64,000 bases of DNA from Rhizobium gallicum bv. gallicum R602sp (lineage in GTDB: Bacteria; Pseudomonadota; Alphaproteobacteria; Rhizobiales; Rhizobiaceae), in the NCBI RefSeq assembly GCF_000816845.1, contig NZ_CP006879.1:1-64000 (forward strand). The letters are read 5' to 3'. The notes below the pieces were generated by a model. That model was not told the DNA's origin, did no database searches, and saw only the letters and a program-made list of their open reading frames with translations. Below are positions 44,636 through 54,454 of this stretch, piece by piece. How positions within the stretch are numbered: position 1 is the stretch's first letter; every line of letters starts with the position of its first letter. The position numbers were made by a program, and so were the translations under genes.

Positions 44636-45308
44636 AGGGCTAGGTGTTCACAGAATCACAGTGGAGCTCGGGTTTCTAATCATATGTCGGCGATGTGATG
44701 TAACGCTGGCATGGAGCACGCGTCGTTCGCTCGACTAAATTAGATAGATAGTTGCAATTACATCCTGCGGGAATAGAGGTTATATATCAATGACTTGACT
44801 CTAAATGCGCCTTCTTAACGAAAAGATGGATTTGAATAGCTTAGCTTTTTTCCTCAGGATCACTGGTTCGAGTCCCTTCAAGATCCCGAACACTCTTACA
44901 CCGACAAGGTTCAGAGCGAATCCGCCGCCGCCATTTCGGATGCATGGCGCCGGCGTTGGTTAACTGAAAAGCCGCAGAATAGAAAGCCTCCAGAGGACGG
45001 AGGCCCTCGGGCCGCGTAGCGTCCGAATAAGTCTTCGGTATGATATTGATAGGACGGAACATTCGGCGCTCTTGTTCAGAGAAACGGAGCAATAGTAGTC
45101 AGTATTTTGAATATCCCGGCCTTTTGGCTAATATCTCCAAATCAGTAGTAGCCGATGCCAGCCAAACTTTCCGGTTTACCGAGTTCGCTGAGCTGTTTGG
45201 GATTATCTAAAGAAGCCCGTTGAAAATAGAGAATGATAATTTTGTTGTAATTTATTTTTTTAAGAATATCCAATTTTTCCTGTTGATCTCATACGGAGGA
45301 AGGAAGCT
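44636..45308. other. AT-rich intergenic region
   Basis: About 670 bases lower in GC than the surroundings, especially 45190-45290, hold no supported gene. Near 44856-44875 a GGTTCGAGTCC motif resembles a tRNA T-arm but the rest of a tRNA is missing. The promoter of the XRE gene is probably in the AT-rich end. Confidence 0.45.
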
Positions 45309-45590
45309 GTGAGTTTTGGGGCTAGAGTCCGTGTTTCCAGGCAGTCTAGGGATTTGTCGCAGACCGATCTTGCCCATGCCGTTGGGACATCGCAAACGTG
45401 TATCCACAATTGGGAAAATGATAATACCTATCCACGGCCTGCCAATATGGTGGCTCTAGCAACGGCTTTAGGGGTCACGCAGCGGTTTCTGGAAGAGGGC
45501 GAAGGGGGGTGTTTCAATGGGCATGACTGTGGACGAGGTGCTGAACTCTGCAAAAGCCGAATTGGCCCGCGTCCTCCATACTACGGCTGA
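45309..45590 (+). CDS. XRE-family regulator (GTG start)
   Basis: A GTG at 45309 preceded by GGAGGAAGG opens a 93-aa frame with a clear helix-turn-helix: RDLSQTDLAHAVGTSQTCIH then NWENDNTYPRPANMVALATA. The last ~25 residues are Cys/Arg-rich and overlap the next small gene in another frame; a frameshift there would fuse the two. It heads a three-gene set with a 35-aa and a 120-aa membrane protein. Confidence 0.8.
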   Translation: MSFGARVRVSRQSRDLSQTDLAHAVGTSQTCIHNWENDNTYPRPANMVALATALGVTQRFLEEGEGGCFNGHDCGRGAELCKSRIGPRPPYYG

Positions 45591-45624
45591 TCGCATTGAG
45601 CTCAAATTCAGCATGGTGTCGTAA
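45517..45624 (+). CDS. Small protein, 35 aa, overlapping the XRE gene
   Basis: ATG 45517 follows AAGGGGGG at a good distance. The product starts MGMTVDEVLNSAKAEL and ends IELKFSMVS; its stop TAA overlaps the ATG of the next gene (TAATG). The sequence has a real-protein look (amphipathic helix then strand). It could be a separate small protein or the true C-terminus of the regulator after a frameshift. Confidence 0.5.
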   Translation: MGMTVDEVLNSAKAELARVLHTTADRIELKFSMVS

Positions 45625-45986
45625 TGAATGTAGAAAACCCGCTTGAGGTTTTCGCTAATGTTGCCGCCATTCTCACGGCAATCGTCGCGGTATGGGCATA
45701 CGGTCGCTATTTATGGGTACAGCGCCAAAGACGGCTGCGCCTCGAAAATCATCTTCGTGAAGAACGCCCCGTTGGAGATCAGGGCCACCGGACACTACTT
45801 CATCTCGTTGCTCATCTGGGAATGTCAGAGGCCGAGATCATCGATGCGGCCTTTAGGAGCAAGGTTATACGCCGCCGCGTCTCTATAGACGATCAAGGAC
45901 GCGCGGATCGGCTGCTTCTCGAATACGAAAGCGGTAACCCGGAGGATGACTTGCCAAGACGCAGCAAAAAGAGAGCGGTGTTTTAG
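45624..45986 (+). CDS. Hypothetical single-pass membrane protein, 120 aa
   Basis: The protein has one N-terminal membrane helix (VFANVAAILTAIVAVWAYG), then a basic cytoplasmic part (RYLWVQRQRRLRLENHLREE) and a helical domain (HLVAHLGMSEAEIIDAAF) that resembles a small DNA- or protein-binding fold. The start overlaps the preceding stop (TAATG). I do not recognise the family. Confidence 0.7.
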   Translation: MNVENPLEVFANVAAILTAIVAVWAYGRYLWVQRQRRLRLENHLREERPVGDQGHRTLLHLVAHLGMSEAEIIDAAFRSKVIRRRVSIDDQGRADRLLLEYESGNPEDDLPRRSKKRAVF

Positions 45987-46641
45987 CCGCCCCATCGTTT
46001 CAGGCCGCCTTGCTCTTGTTTTCCAAAATCGACGAAGGTGTGAGCCTCTCACAGGCGCGCAAACAATGGCGCTCCATCTTCATCCGCAATTCGGTCAATT
46101 GCATTTTCTTTGGAAGAACGCGAGCTGATCCTTAGATACGACAGGGATTGACGACCATAAAGTGTGAAATTTTCAAACCGCAGTGGATGCACCTCCTCGA
46201 ACATTTCAGGTTGGTCGCGCAGTTGCTGGCGTAGCTCCTAACAAGCGACCGAGAATGTTTTTGCCAAAAAACTCACCTGTGTCATTGACCCTTGCACCCC
46301 AATACTCATCTTTTCGGGAATCTTCGACAATCGGTCGATCTCCCGTTGCGAGCAGCAGATTGGAAAATTTCCCTCGGTTCTGAACTAACTTCACGCGTAG
46401 GCACCAACATCTGTCCGCTCGATGATCTGACCGCCTTCGGTTCCCCGCTCTTTTGAAAGAGATCCAGGCCGCTTCGCCATTATTGCCCCTCGTGACTACT
46501 CGAGCGCGCATGCCCAAGGATCGGATAAAGACGTGACGGCTCCAGCAGGGCGCAGCATCAACTTTCCCGAACTCACGACACCAGCTGCTACGTTCATCAG
46601 ATATAATGGCCGTTCAGGCGGATAGATGAGACTGGTTGTCA
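45987..46641. other. Intergenic region without a recognisable gene
   Basis: About 650 bases between the XRE set and the second MBL gene. One plus-strand stretch near 46005-46130 is open and reads like protein (LLFSKIDEGVSLSQARKQW) but lacks a start. Otherwise nothing is supported. Confidence 0.35.
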
Positions 46642-47910
46642 TTAACCAATTTCGAACTCCAGCCAGTAGTCGCCTTGTTGAGTAACCCCGTCGACCGGGG
46701 TTGGAGCGTCGCTGATGACGAACGGATCCTCGCGTTTTATCAGCTCTGCCAAAAGAGCAGGATGCGGGATACCTTTCCAACGAGAGTAGGGGGTCATTGA
46801 GATCATCGCACGAACCTTACCGTCGTGTCTGTTCTCCTTGCCCACCAGATCTCGCAGCAATGTTGCCGGGGTCGCATTGTGGCTGGCATGATGTCCAATC
46901 TTGAGGAAGGTGACCTTGCTCAGCAGGCTCACAGCCTGTTCGTCGGCGAATACGCGTTCCCATGGCCCCCATTGGGCATCGCCCGGAAACAGAAGATAAT
47001 CCTCGCCGATCTTAAAGATCAGGATTAGGCTCGTGTTGTTCAATTCGGCATCGAGCTCAGCAGCAACCGCCTCATAAAGCCGCTTCTGCGAAGCCGCTTC
47101 GTCAATGGCCTGGTGGTCAAAGCCGGGCCAGAAGGCGCTCTCATCCACCCAGTCTTCTCCGAACGGGCGGACCTTCTCCCTGTTGCCATCTATATCGATA
47201 TTGAAACCATCAAGGAGGATTTGATTGGTTGGCGGGTCGGCTTGGTTCAGGGCACCCCGCGATCGAGGAGGACCGAGAACGAAGATATCGACACCGGGTA
47301 GAACCACGCATTCGATCTTTTCGACGACCTTGTCTCCCTGAGGGTAAAATTTCGGCACGACCTTCTTTGCAAAGCCGTCATGCAATACGGCAAGACAGTC
47401 CTCGTTCGACAGGGCGGCCGCGGCGACGTCGGCGAGGAGCGGGTCAAGTGCCAAGCCCAAAGTCGCCTGCTTCTCAACTGCAAATTGCAGCGCTTTTGCG
47501 CGCTCCTTCTGCTTTTTCCAGAGCTTCTTTGCTTCGGGATCGGTAGGCGATTCGATCCAGGGCATCCAAACTTCGCCAACCTCGACCGCCGCCCATTTCT
47601 TGTTCGCAAATCCGGAAATATGATCAGCATGCCGATGGGACATGACAAGCAGGTCTATCCGAGCAACGCCGTCGTCATCTGTGACATCGGCGATAAGCTG
47701 ATCGGAAATTTGCTGGATGTTATAGTGCTTGTTTTTCAGCGAACCGCAGTCGATTACCACTCGCTTCGGACGCGGATCGCCAGGGATCTGCAGAAGGAAA
47801 CAGTCACCGAAGCCTACATTGTACATGCGCACACGGATCTTTGCCTGCTGGGGCTCGCCAACCGGCTCGTCCACTTTGGGCTTGGGTTTCGTGATTTTCA
47901 GCTTAGCCAT
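46642..47910 (-). CDS. MBL-fold hydrolase, copy 2 of the peptidase/MBL pair
   Basis: The 422-aa protein has the same plan as 15824-17416: RVRMYNVGFGDCFLL and VVIDCGSLKN at the start, metal motif SHRHADHISGF (His92, His94, Asp96, His97), then NNTSLILIF, LLFPGDAQWGPW and FLKIGHHASHNAT. It is about 110 residues shorter because the middle insert is smaller. The first 20 residues are Lys/Pro-rich. It lies 6 bases after the second gluzincin, the same order as in copy 1. The substrate is unknown. Confidence 0.85.
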   Translation of the reverse strand: MAKLKITKPKPKVDEPVGEPQQAKIRVRMYNVGFGDCFLLQIPGDPRPKRVVIDCGSLKNKHYNIQQISDQLIADVTDDDGVARIDLLVMSHRHADHISGFANKKWAAVEVGEVWMPWIESPTDPEAKKLWKKQKERAKALQFAVEKQATLGLALDPLLADVAAAALSNEDCLAVLHDGFAKKVVPKFYPQGDKVVEKIECVVLPGVDIFVLGPPRSRGALNQADPPTNQILLDGFNIDIDGNREKVRPFGEDWVDESAFWPGFDHQAIDEAASQKRLYEAVAAELDAELNNTSLILIFKIGEDYLLFPGDAQWGPWERVFADEQAVSLLSKVTFLKIGHHASHNATPATLLRDLVGKENRHDGKVRAMISMTPYSRWKGIPHPALLAELIKREDPFVISDAPTPVDGVTQQGDYWLEFEIG

Positions 47911-47916
47911 GCGCGT

Positions 47917-49818
47917 TCATCCTTCGCCGTGGAGGGCGCGGAACTGCGCGCGCAGCTTCATACGATTTTCCAGGTACTCCTCGTCAGCGAAAGCCATCAT
48001 AGGATCCCGCCGATCGAGCTCTTCGAGACAGAGGTCAGTGGCGTGAAGACGGGCGGTTGCGGCCTTTCGAAATTCCGGCGGCAGGTTTTCACTTTTCATC
48101 GGCTTAGACGCTATATAACGAACCTCGCCTTCGCTGCCGAAAATAACTGTTGCGCCGCCTCTGAACGGAATGCCTCTAAACCGCTCCCTGGTCTGTTCAT
48201 CGATCTGCATGAACTGCGCGACGAACTCGATCACCAACCGCTGATCCGATGTAATGCGGTGGACCGCGTGAAACCCGACGACTGCGACCTTGAGATTTGG
48301 GTCAAGCCCGAAAATGTCCAGATTGAACCGTGCATAGTGCGTCAAAGCGCTAAAAAGCCCGTCGCGCAACAGTCGGTCGCCTCCGACCTCTGCCTCGGCC
48401 TCATCCGTCTCGATCACGGTACTCTCGTAAGCGGAGGTCGCGCTTTCACTTTTGTTACGCGACCTGCTTCGGCGCGCAATACGACCCTGGTCCAGGGCCG
48501 TTGCTGAATAGTTGAGGAACCGTCGAGCATCCTCGAGCAGTCCAGCGTCGACGGGCGGTGGCTGGCCGTTGATCTGGCTCGGCCAAAGCAGCGATTCCTC
48601 CGCGAGCGAGACCACGCCTGCGGGATAGATACCGCGTTCGCGAAAGGCCTCGATGATGGAAAACCGCACCTCGTCGCTGTCTTGGGGATTGAGTTCGAAG
48701 TCGGACGTCACCAGGGCTCGAAGGAAATCCCCGAAGGTCACATCGACGGGCGGCATATAGTCGAAGGCTCTAAAGCACATCCGCAAAAAGCGTTCCGCAA
48801 GTTGCGACGCTTCACCTGCAAGGCGATTCACGAGATCGGGGTGCAACCTGCCGGTTGGTAACTGTCCGGACCCGCCTGTCGCGATACGAAGCAGGTCGGC
48901 GATACGCTTCTGATAAGCATCGAAATATCCTCCAAACACCGCGCTGACCAGGATTGCGCCACGGTCGTGCGGCTCGTGCGTTTCTGCCAGTTTCGGGCTT
49001 TTGCCGATGGCAGACCGCAGGGCCTTGCCCCTGCCGGCCGCATAACCGAACTGCTGGGCGAGTTCGACAAGCATCTCGGACTTCTGCAACATCCCTTGCG
49101 ACGTTTGAATGTGCTCAGCGAGAAGCTCTCGATATGAAAAGCGCTGGAAGAGGGCGACGATGTCCGAAAAAGCCTCATGAAACGCCAGGACGTCGATGTT
49201 GCTCGGCTCGATGAAATAGGGTCGAAGGCGGTGGACGATGGCATGGGTCATCTCATGCGCGATGATGTCGTGCGACAGACAAGTGAAGACAGTCTGGCTT
49301 GGTATATTCGGACCGGGCGAGACGGCGTCCGCCTGGAAATAGCCAAACATGATCGCGTTGAGGTCGGGATCGAAAAAGGCGTTCTTTCCGCAAAATGCAT
49401 GGGGGACGAGACGAAGCTTCGTTCGCGTGGAGCTTTTCCTGAAGTTGATCGGCCTGCCGAGCGCGCGTCTCGCACTTTCGACGACCTTCATGGCCACCGC
49501 ATAGACCATCTGCTGATGAAATCTCGGATCGGATTCGCTGGGCGCTAACCCCGACTCCATCAGCAACGCGGGATCATTGAGATCGACAGCGCCGTAGAAT
49601 TTCTTGTTCCAACCATCGTAGTCTATAACCTCGACGATCTCCCCGACAGGGCCTGGGGAAAGCTCCGGTTCATTATCAACCTCGACTGTTATCCTGTAGG
49701 GAGCCCGCCGGCCGCTCATCGGATCGGTGGCATAGATCCGAAGTTTTCGCTTCTCCGCAGCCCTCGTCGCGTAATCACTCACGAAGCGCTTCATGCGATC
49801 CCCCAGAAGACTGACCAA
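47917..49818 (-). CDS. Gluzincin metallopeptidase (HEMTH), copy 2
   Basis: The 633-aa protein parallels the copy at 13897-15822: LAPSESDPRFHQQMVYAVAM, LSHDIIAHEMTHAI with His178, Glu179 and His182, and Glu205 in LAFHEAFSDI exactly 23 residues after the second His, as in copy 1. It also shares EPHDRGAILVSAVFGGYF and YMPPVDVTFGDFLRAL. The C-terminal domain again contains FRGGATVIFG. A second possible start, MKRFVSDYA at 49794, is 8 codons inside. The two copies differ enough to be old paralogues, not a recent duplication. The HNH gene upstream is on the same strand, 39 bases away. Confidence 0.85.
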   Translation of the reverse strand: MVSLLGDRMKRFVSDYATRAAEKRKLRIYATDPMSGRRAPYRITVEVDNEPELSPGPVGEIVEVIDYDGWNKKFYGAVDLNDPALLMESGLAPSESDPRFHQQMVYAVAMKVVESARRALGRPINFRKSSTRTKLRLVPHAFCGKNAFFDPDLNAIMFGYFQADAVSPGPNIPSQTVFTCLSHDIIAHEMTHAIVHRLRPYFIEPSNIDVLAFHEAFSDIVALFQRFSYRELLAEHIQTSQGMLQKSEMLVELAQQFGYAAGRGKALRSAIGKSPKLAETHEPHDRGAILVSAVFGGYFDAYQKRIADLLRIATGGSGQLPTGRLHPDLVNRLAGEASQLAERFLRMCFRAFDYMPPVDVTFGDFLRALVTSDFELNPQDSDEVRFSIIEAFRERGIYPAGVVSLAEESLLWPSQINGQPPPVDAGLLEDARRFLNYSATALDQGRIARRSRSRNKSESATSAYESTVIETDEAEAEVGGDRLLRDGLFSALTHYARFNLDIFGLDPNLKVAVVGFHAVHRITSDQRLVIEFVAQFMQIDEQTRERFRGIPFRGGATVIFGSEGEVRYIASKPMKSENLPPEFRKAATARLHATDLCLEELDRRDPMMAFADEEYLENRMKLRAQFRALHGEG

Positions 49819-49857
49819 CGGACTGCTCGCGCGATAATGACATTTGCTGGCGCTAAG

Positions 49858-50481
49858 TCAATCTGCGTCGTCCCACAGGTTAGCGATGCCGATTCGAAGC
49901 ATCCTGACACGATCAGAGAAGAACCGCCTCCTTATTTCTATCAACTCGCTTCGATTGAGGGAAAAATGTTCAATCGTCTCGGCCGCCCGCCTGGACTTGG
50001 CCTTGAGTACTCCATCCAACTGCACCACGAGGTGTTGGGTTAGGTCACTTTTCTCGCATGGATCGAGCAGCAGTTGTTTTTCCTGCGGACGATCGCCACG
50101 CCAGGACAATCCGCTCGAGTTCCGCGCGAAGCGATTGAGAAGAGCTCGGCTCGGAACCCGCATGCGTTGGCCCGCGATGGGAAAGTAGGCTGGTTCACGC
50201 GGTTGGCAACGGTCGCAGATCGGGTAAAGGTTCTCCCACGCATCCGCTAACCAAGTGTAAAAGAGGTGGGGATCGACGGCGGCGGGTGGGATCGCCTCGG
50301 CGGCCGGCCGGAACTGGTAGGGCCGGCACGCTACGCGACTTTCGCAAAAAGCGCATTTGCCATGGAAGAGGTGTGCGAGGGCATCCGAGACGGATGTATC
50401 GTGAATATGCGAGACTTCGACCGGCGCGCTGGATTGCGAGCGCCGGGAAGCTTCAACCAAGAGGAACTCGCGCAGTCTCAT
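49858..50481 (-). CDS. HNH endonuclease-like protein (PtuB/retron-HNH type)
   Basis: The 207-aa protein has the HNH-type opening FHGKCAFCES, then FRPAAEA and the second half WENLYPICDRC followed by AYFPIAGQRM. This is the arrangement of the HNH nucleases found beside ATPases in Septu-like and retron systems (C-x-x-C ... RP ... W-x-N-L ... C-x-x-C). The first ~30 residues include a polar helix. No ATPase partner sits next to it; its neighbours are the gluzincin/MBL pair on the same strand. It could be part of that module. Confidence 0.75.
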   Translation of the reverse strand: MRLREFLLVEASRRSQSSAPVEVSHIHDTSVSDALAHLFHGKCAFCESRVACRPYQFRPAAEAIPPAAVDPHLFYTWLADAWENLYPICDRCQPREPAYFPIAGQRMRVPSRALLNRFARNSSGLSWRGDRPQEKQLLLDPCEKSDLTQHLVVQLDGVLKAKSRRAAETIEHFSLNRSELIEIRRRFFSDRVRMLRIGIANLWDDAD

Positions 50482-50698
50482 GCGAAAGTGATTGCGGCTT
50501 GGCCGCGCAGAGCTTCTGGCGGAGGTTCCAGAGCCCTGTCAAACTTCCACATATCGTCCTATCCCATAAATATGCTTGGCGCTTACGCCGTCTTCAACAT
50601 ACGCAAACAGCCTCATTCTGGTTGTATGTAGTGCGACTTTTCCAACTTTTTACCAACGCGGACAAATGAAACGAGTGAGGTGAAAGCGGCAAAACGAA

Positions 50699-51788
50699 TT
50701 ATTGACGCGGAATGTCGTATAGCGCGGGAGCCCCGTTTTGCGGGCCGTCTGACACGACCAGCACCGAGTAACGATCATCCGCTGCCTTGAGGACAGTTAA
50801 AGCCTCGGGCTTGCTGTCTGCGAGTCCTGCCTTTTCGATGTTGTAGGACGATGGTTTGTTCATTCCCGGCTTCCAAAATGATACGTTCGCCGCTCCGGTC
50901 ATGTCCTTTTGAGGTCCCGAAAGGACAAGCAGCCCGCCGTCAACCGCTGCGAGATCGCGGATACCTTGGCCGGCTCCTAGATCAACCGGGTAGAGCGTCA
51001 GCCCAGCGTTGGGGTCGTCGAAGGCGGCTTGAAGCGGTATCGAGGCTATGACGGCTTGACCATCCAGCAAGGGGCCTCGAAACCCGACATAGAGCATCAC
51101 CAGAGATCGCGATGCCCTCGATGTTGACACCGCCATCGTCCGGTATTTGCGCCATGTGCGGCCCTAGCTTCGGATCGGCGGCAAGTATTTTTTCGAAATT
51201 TGCATTTTTTTCGACCTGAGAGGAGGCTGTGTCCTTCGTGCCGAAATCCGCAACCTGTCCCGTCGAACCATCGATCGCAACGCGATATATGAAATAACGA
51301 GACTGTTGTTTTTGACTACCTTTGTTGAGGCTATGGGAGCCAGCAAGAAAATAGGCTCCTTTGTAGAACGCAACTCCTTCGGCATCCGTTTCGTCAAACT
51401 TCTCCCCCGTTTGGTTGCGCTTCGGCAACAGGTAAAGCTGCCGGCCCGGGATCAGATGTTGATCCGAGAGGGAAAAGGACCGAGCGTATTTCACCTCATC
51501 GCCGACGAGCAAACACGACATCCTATTTCCATCCACGTCGGCACAGGCAGCGCCGGTCACGTTGGTCGCTTCCTTGCCGTCCACAGAAAGGTCGGGACTG
51601 ATCTGCAGGAATTGTGTCGGCTTGAGCGTCAAATCACCCGCCTGGGCCTGATGGCCATGGGAATCGGCGAGACCAAGGATGATCAGGCCAATGGTTCCAG
51701 AAAGACGAGCTCGGCAGGATGTTCCGACCACTTTTTGAATCCCGCGAGCGCGAGCATTTGTGCCTGTTTTCATGCCGCCATCCTCCAC
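50699..51788 (-). pseudogene. DUF3616-type secreted protein, one frameshift
   Basis: The first frame has a signal-like N-terminus (GTIGLIILGLADSHGHQAQA) and reads DAEGVAFYKGAYFLAGSHSL and DDGGVNIEGIAISGD. From there the match moves to another frame beginning MLYVGFRGPLLDG and running to the end LVVSDGPQNGAPALYDIPRQ. Joined, it is a DUF3616-like beta-propeller protein of about 360 aa. A small deletion near 51100 explains the break. The function of the family is unknown. The gene follows the membrane protein at 51824 on the same strand. Confidence 0.65.
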
Positions 51789-51823
51789 TACCCTTGTCGG
51801 CTGACGTGCGCCGCAAGAAAAAT

Positions 51824-52657
51824 TTAGATCTCCACGTCGAAGTCAACGATCGCGCGAGGCGCAAATTTGTAATATCGATCAAACCTGTCAAGCAGCGTGC
51901 CTTTCGCGTCGCGCGCCTCGATCTGGATCCGATAGATCTGGTTTGGCTCGACCACATAACCGCCGTTCTGCGGAAAGCGGTCCACATTGCGAAACAGCAG
52001 CTCTGCAAGGGCTGGCCGTCGAAAACGGATTGTCCCGGCCAACGCCGGCGGAATGACATTTTCTGGGGCCGCATCCACTTTCGACAGTGCCACCTGGACT
52101 GGTGCGACTGCATTTACCCGCTTCACTCTGACGGATACCCATGCCTCATCTTGCGGCGGCTTTGGGGTCACGTCAGCGTCGCGGCTCGAGCGGAAACCGA
52201 GAGCATACATCATGTTGTGAATGCCACTGCTGCCTCCAGCCAATACAAAGGCCGTTATCAATTTCGAAATGGGGCCTGTGGTCTTGGCGACTTCCGCCGC
52301 AAGTGCTGTCTGGTCTGCACCGGTGGCTGGAAGCGTGTATGCCGCGACTAGACTTGCCACTACGTCGAGATTGAAAATCCAAACGACCAGCAACGACACG
52401 CCGATCATGATGATTGTCTTGACGCCTTTCGCAGCGAAGTAGGCCAAAAACACTCGCCAGTTAAAGATGATGGCGAACGCGCTTTCGAGAACGACTGCAG
52501 TGACGAAAAGAATCGTTAGCGATTTGCCGGAAGCCGAGTACACGAAGTCCGAGATACCGACAGGCCGTGTATCGGTTTGCGCGAAGGCGCCTTGAGAAAA
52601 GGCCAGCGCGAAAAGCGCGGTAAGAAGGATGCACTTGAGCGTGGGCAATTTAACCAA
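51824..52657 (-). CDS. Membrane protein with signal peptide, unknown function
   Basis: The 277-aa protein starts with a signal peptide (LKCILLTALFALAFSQGAFA) and has about three further membrane segments (LTILFVTAVVLESAFAIIF, VKTIIMIGVSLLVVWIF and LITAFVLAGGSSG). The C-terminal ~110 residues are a soluble beta-rich domain (AWVSVRVKRVNAV, QIYRIQIEARDAKGTLLDRF). I do not recognise it. It is upstream of the broken DUF3616 gene, 35 bases away. Confidence 0.7.
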   Translation of the reverse strand: MVKLPTLKCILLTALFALAFSQGAFAQTDTRPVGISDFVYSASGKSLTILFVTAVVLESAFAIIFNWRVFLAYFAAKGVKTIIMIGVSLLVVWIFNLDVVASLVAAYTLPATGADQTALAAEVAKTTGPISKLITAFVLAGGSSGIHNMMYALGFRSSRDADVTPKPPQDEAWVSVRVKRVNAVAPVQVALSKVDAAPENVIPPALAGTIRFRRPALAELLFRNVDRFPQNGGYVVEPNQIYRIQIEARDAKGTLLDRFDRYYKFAPRAIVDFDVEI

Positions 52658-52710
52658 GATGGTGCTCCCTCGTAACGATCGATTACTTGTTTTCTTTTCA
52701 GGCGGCTCCC

Positions 52711-53060
52711 GCTAGAGAACGCCGGCTTCCGAAAGGACGACGCAAGCGTCGCCGTACCATTTGGCGGCCCGGTCGAGGTGGTCGTCATAAGCACGGGGAG
52801 TGGGTCGTTTCATAGAAACCGCCTGCATTGTAGGCGGCGGCGACAAGAATTGGATCGTCGCCAGTCTGCGACCAGCGCCACCTGATTTCGGCCGCTCCGA
52901 TATCAATTGACGTCGTCGGATCGTAGAGGGGATGTGACGCGGGAGAGGTACTGGGCTTGGTTTTGATGGCCGGCGCGATCGTGAACGCATCGGAAGCAAG
53001 ACCTGTTTGTCCTTTCTTGACGATAAGCTCACGCACGGAAGTGGCAAGGCATTGCATTGG
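52711..53060 (-). pseudogene. Fragment of a peptidoglycan lytic enzyme-like protein
   Basis: One frame reads SIDIGAAEIRWRWSQTGDDP and ILVAAAYNAGGFYE; a second continues YDDHLDRAAKWYGDAC to VLSEAGVL. AAYNAGG is a lytic-transglycosylase-type motif. The N-terminus is missing and there is a frameshift near 52810, so it is a remnant. Confidence 0.55.
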
Positions 53061-53609
53061 ACCCGCCGAATATGTGCCGTTGAAAGGCGGTCATCGCCAC
53101 AAGACACGCAAACGCACGCCAAGCCCTCCAATACATCGATGAAGTTTGTCCCCGGCTTACACACTAACGATTTTTATGCGTACCACAATGGAAATTATAG
53201 CGTGGGTTGAGTGGGAAACTGCGCATCACACGTCAGCTCTGCCGGAGCGAAGTGGGAAAAGGCCGATGCAATCATCGGGCGAGCACGGTTGCTTTAGCCA
53301 AGGTGGTGGATACCATCGTTCCATATCAACACCTTTACAAACGTTGAAGAAAGAAGCGCCACTCCCGCCTATCGGGAAACCGAGCTGAGGGCCACTGCGT
53401 GCTGGGCGATAAAATCATCCTTAACGAGATACTCGGCGCAGACGAGGTTCGCAGACCCATGCGTTCACTGGACATTTTCGTGTTCGGCCGTCCTGCAGCT
53501 GTCCAGCTTCAGCCTTTTGAAGATGTCATACCAATCGGTATTGCTGCTGACTCTTGAGGGTTCACAAAGCGCGATGAATCTGAATCCATCGTGCAAACGG
53601 GAGGTTTGC
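53061..53609. other. Non-coding interval
   Basis: No supported gene is seen in this ~550-base stretch before the IS630 relic. Short frames on both strands lack family features. Confidence 0.35.
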
Positions 53610-54440
53610 GATGGGATCAGCACTTCGGCTTCGGACGGATTACGTTGGCGATGACCTACGCAAGGCGGCGCGGCTATCGAAAGGTGCCGCCCAGACGCGG
53701 CGACTTCTGGCTCTTGCGCAGATTTATGATGGAGCGACGCGCGACGAGGCCGCCAGAGTTGGCGGCGTGACCGTGTAGATTGTGCGGGACGGGTCGAGCG
53801 CTTTAACGCGCAAGGCTTTGAGGGGCTTTTAAACGTGAAGGCTCCGGGCAAGCGTCCGAAACTCAACGACGATCAACGCCGGGAGCTTCGTCGTCTTGTG
53901 AAGAAGGGGCCATCCCGGCGATCGACGGCGTTGTGCGCTGGCGGTTGAAGGACCTGGCACGGTTGATATTCGAGGACTATCGGATATCGCTGGAGGAAAG
54001 CAGCGTGGGACGTGAGTTGAAGGCCATGGGCTTTGCCAAGCTGTCTGCCCATCCTCGCCACTATGCCCAGAACGAATTGGCGGTGGAGGATTTTAAAAAG
54101 TTTCCCGGAAGAGATCCGCGCGATCAGCAAGACCTTCACTCCGGGCACAGAAATAGAGCTGTGATAGCAAGAAAAGCCCGCATCGGGCAAAAGAACAAGA
54201 TGACGCGGCAATGGGCGCAAAGGGGAACGCGACCATCGGCCCCCACGATCAGCGAACGCTATGGACCTACATATTCGGGCGATCTGCCCGAAGAAGGGAA
54301 AGGGTGCAGGCATTGTCATGCCCTCGTGCGACACTACTTCATCGGTCGGGGAGATACAATTCGCGAACATCTATCCAGTTTGCGCACAGCAACGCACGGG
54401 AAAGTAGATTCCATGCGGAGTTTAAGCGTGCCTTTCTTTA
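53610..54440 (+). pseudogene. IS630-family transposase relic
   Basis: Fragments in several frames follow an IS630 transposase: MGSALRLRTDYVGDD, ARLSKGAAQTRRLLALAQIY, GATRDEAARVGGVTV-stop, VKAPGKRPKLNDDQRRELR, VRWRLKDLARLIFEDYRIS, KLSAHPRHYAQNELAVEDFK and RIGQKNKMTRQWAQRG. There are at least three frameshifts plus a stop (near 53776). The catalytic C-terminus is lost near the insertion point of the neighbouring IS at 54455. Confidence 0.75.
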
Positions 54441-54454
54441 ATCCTGCAACTTTT

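Noticed and set aside
44836..44885. Possible tRNA near GGTTCGAGTCC
   Set aside because: Only a T-arm-like motif and a weak GGATC/GATCC pairing are present; no D-arm, anticodon arm, acceptor or CCA could be found.
47380..48507. 375-aa plus-strand frame across the MBL/gluzincin boundary
   Set aside because: It overlaps both conserved genes in antisense and has no family features.
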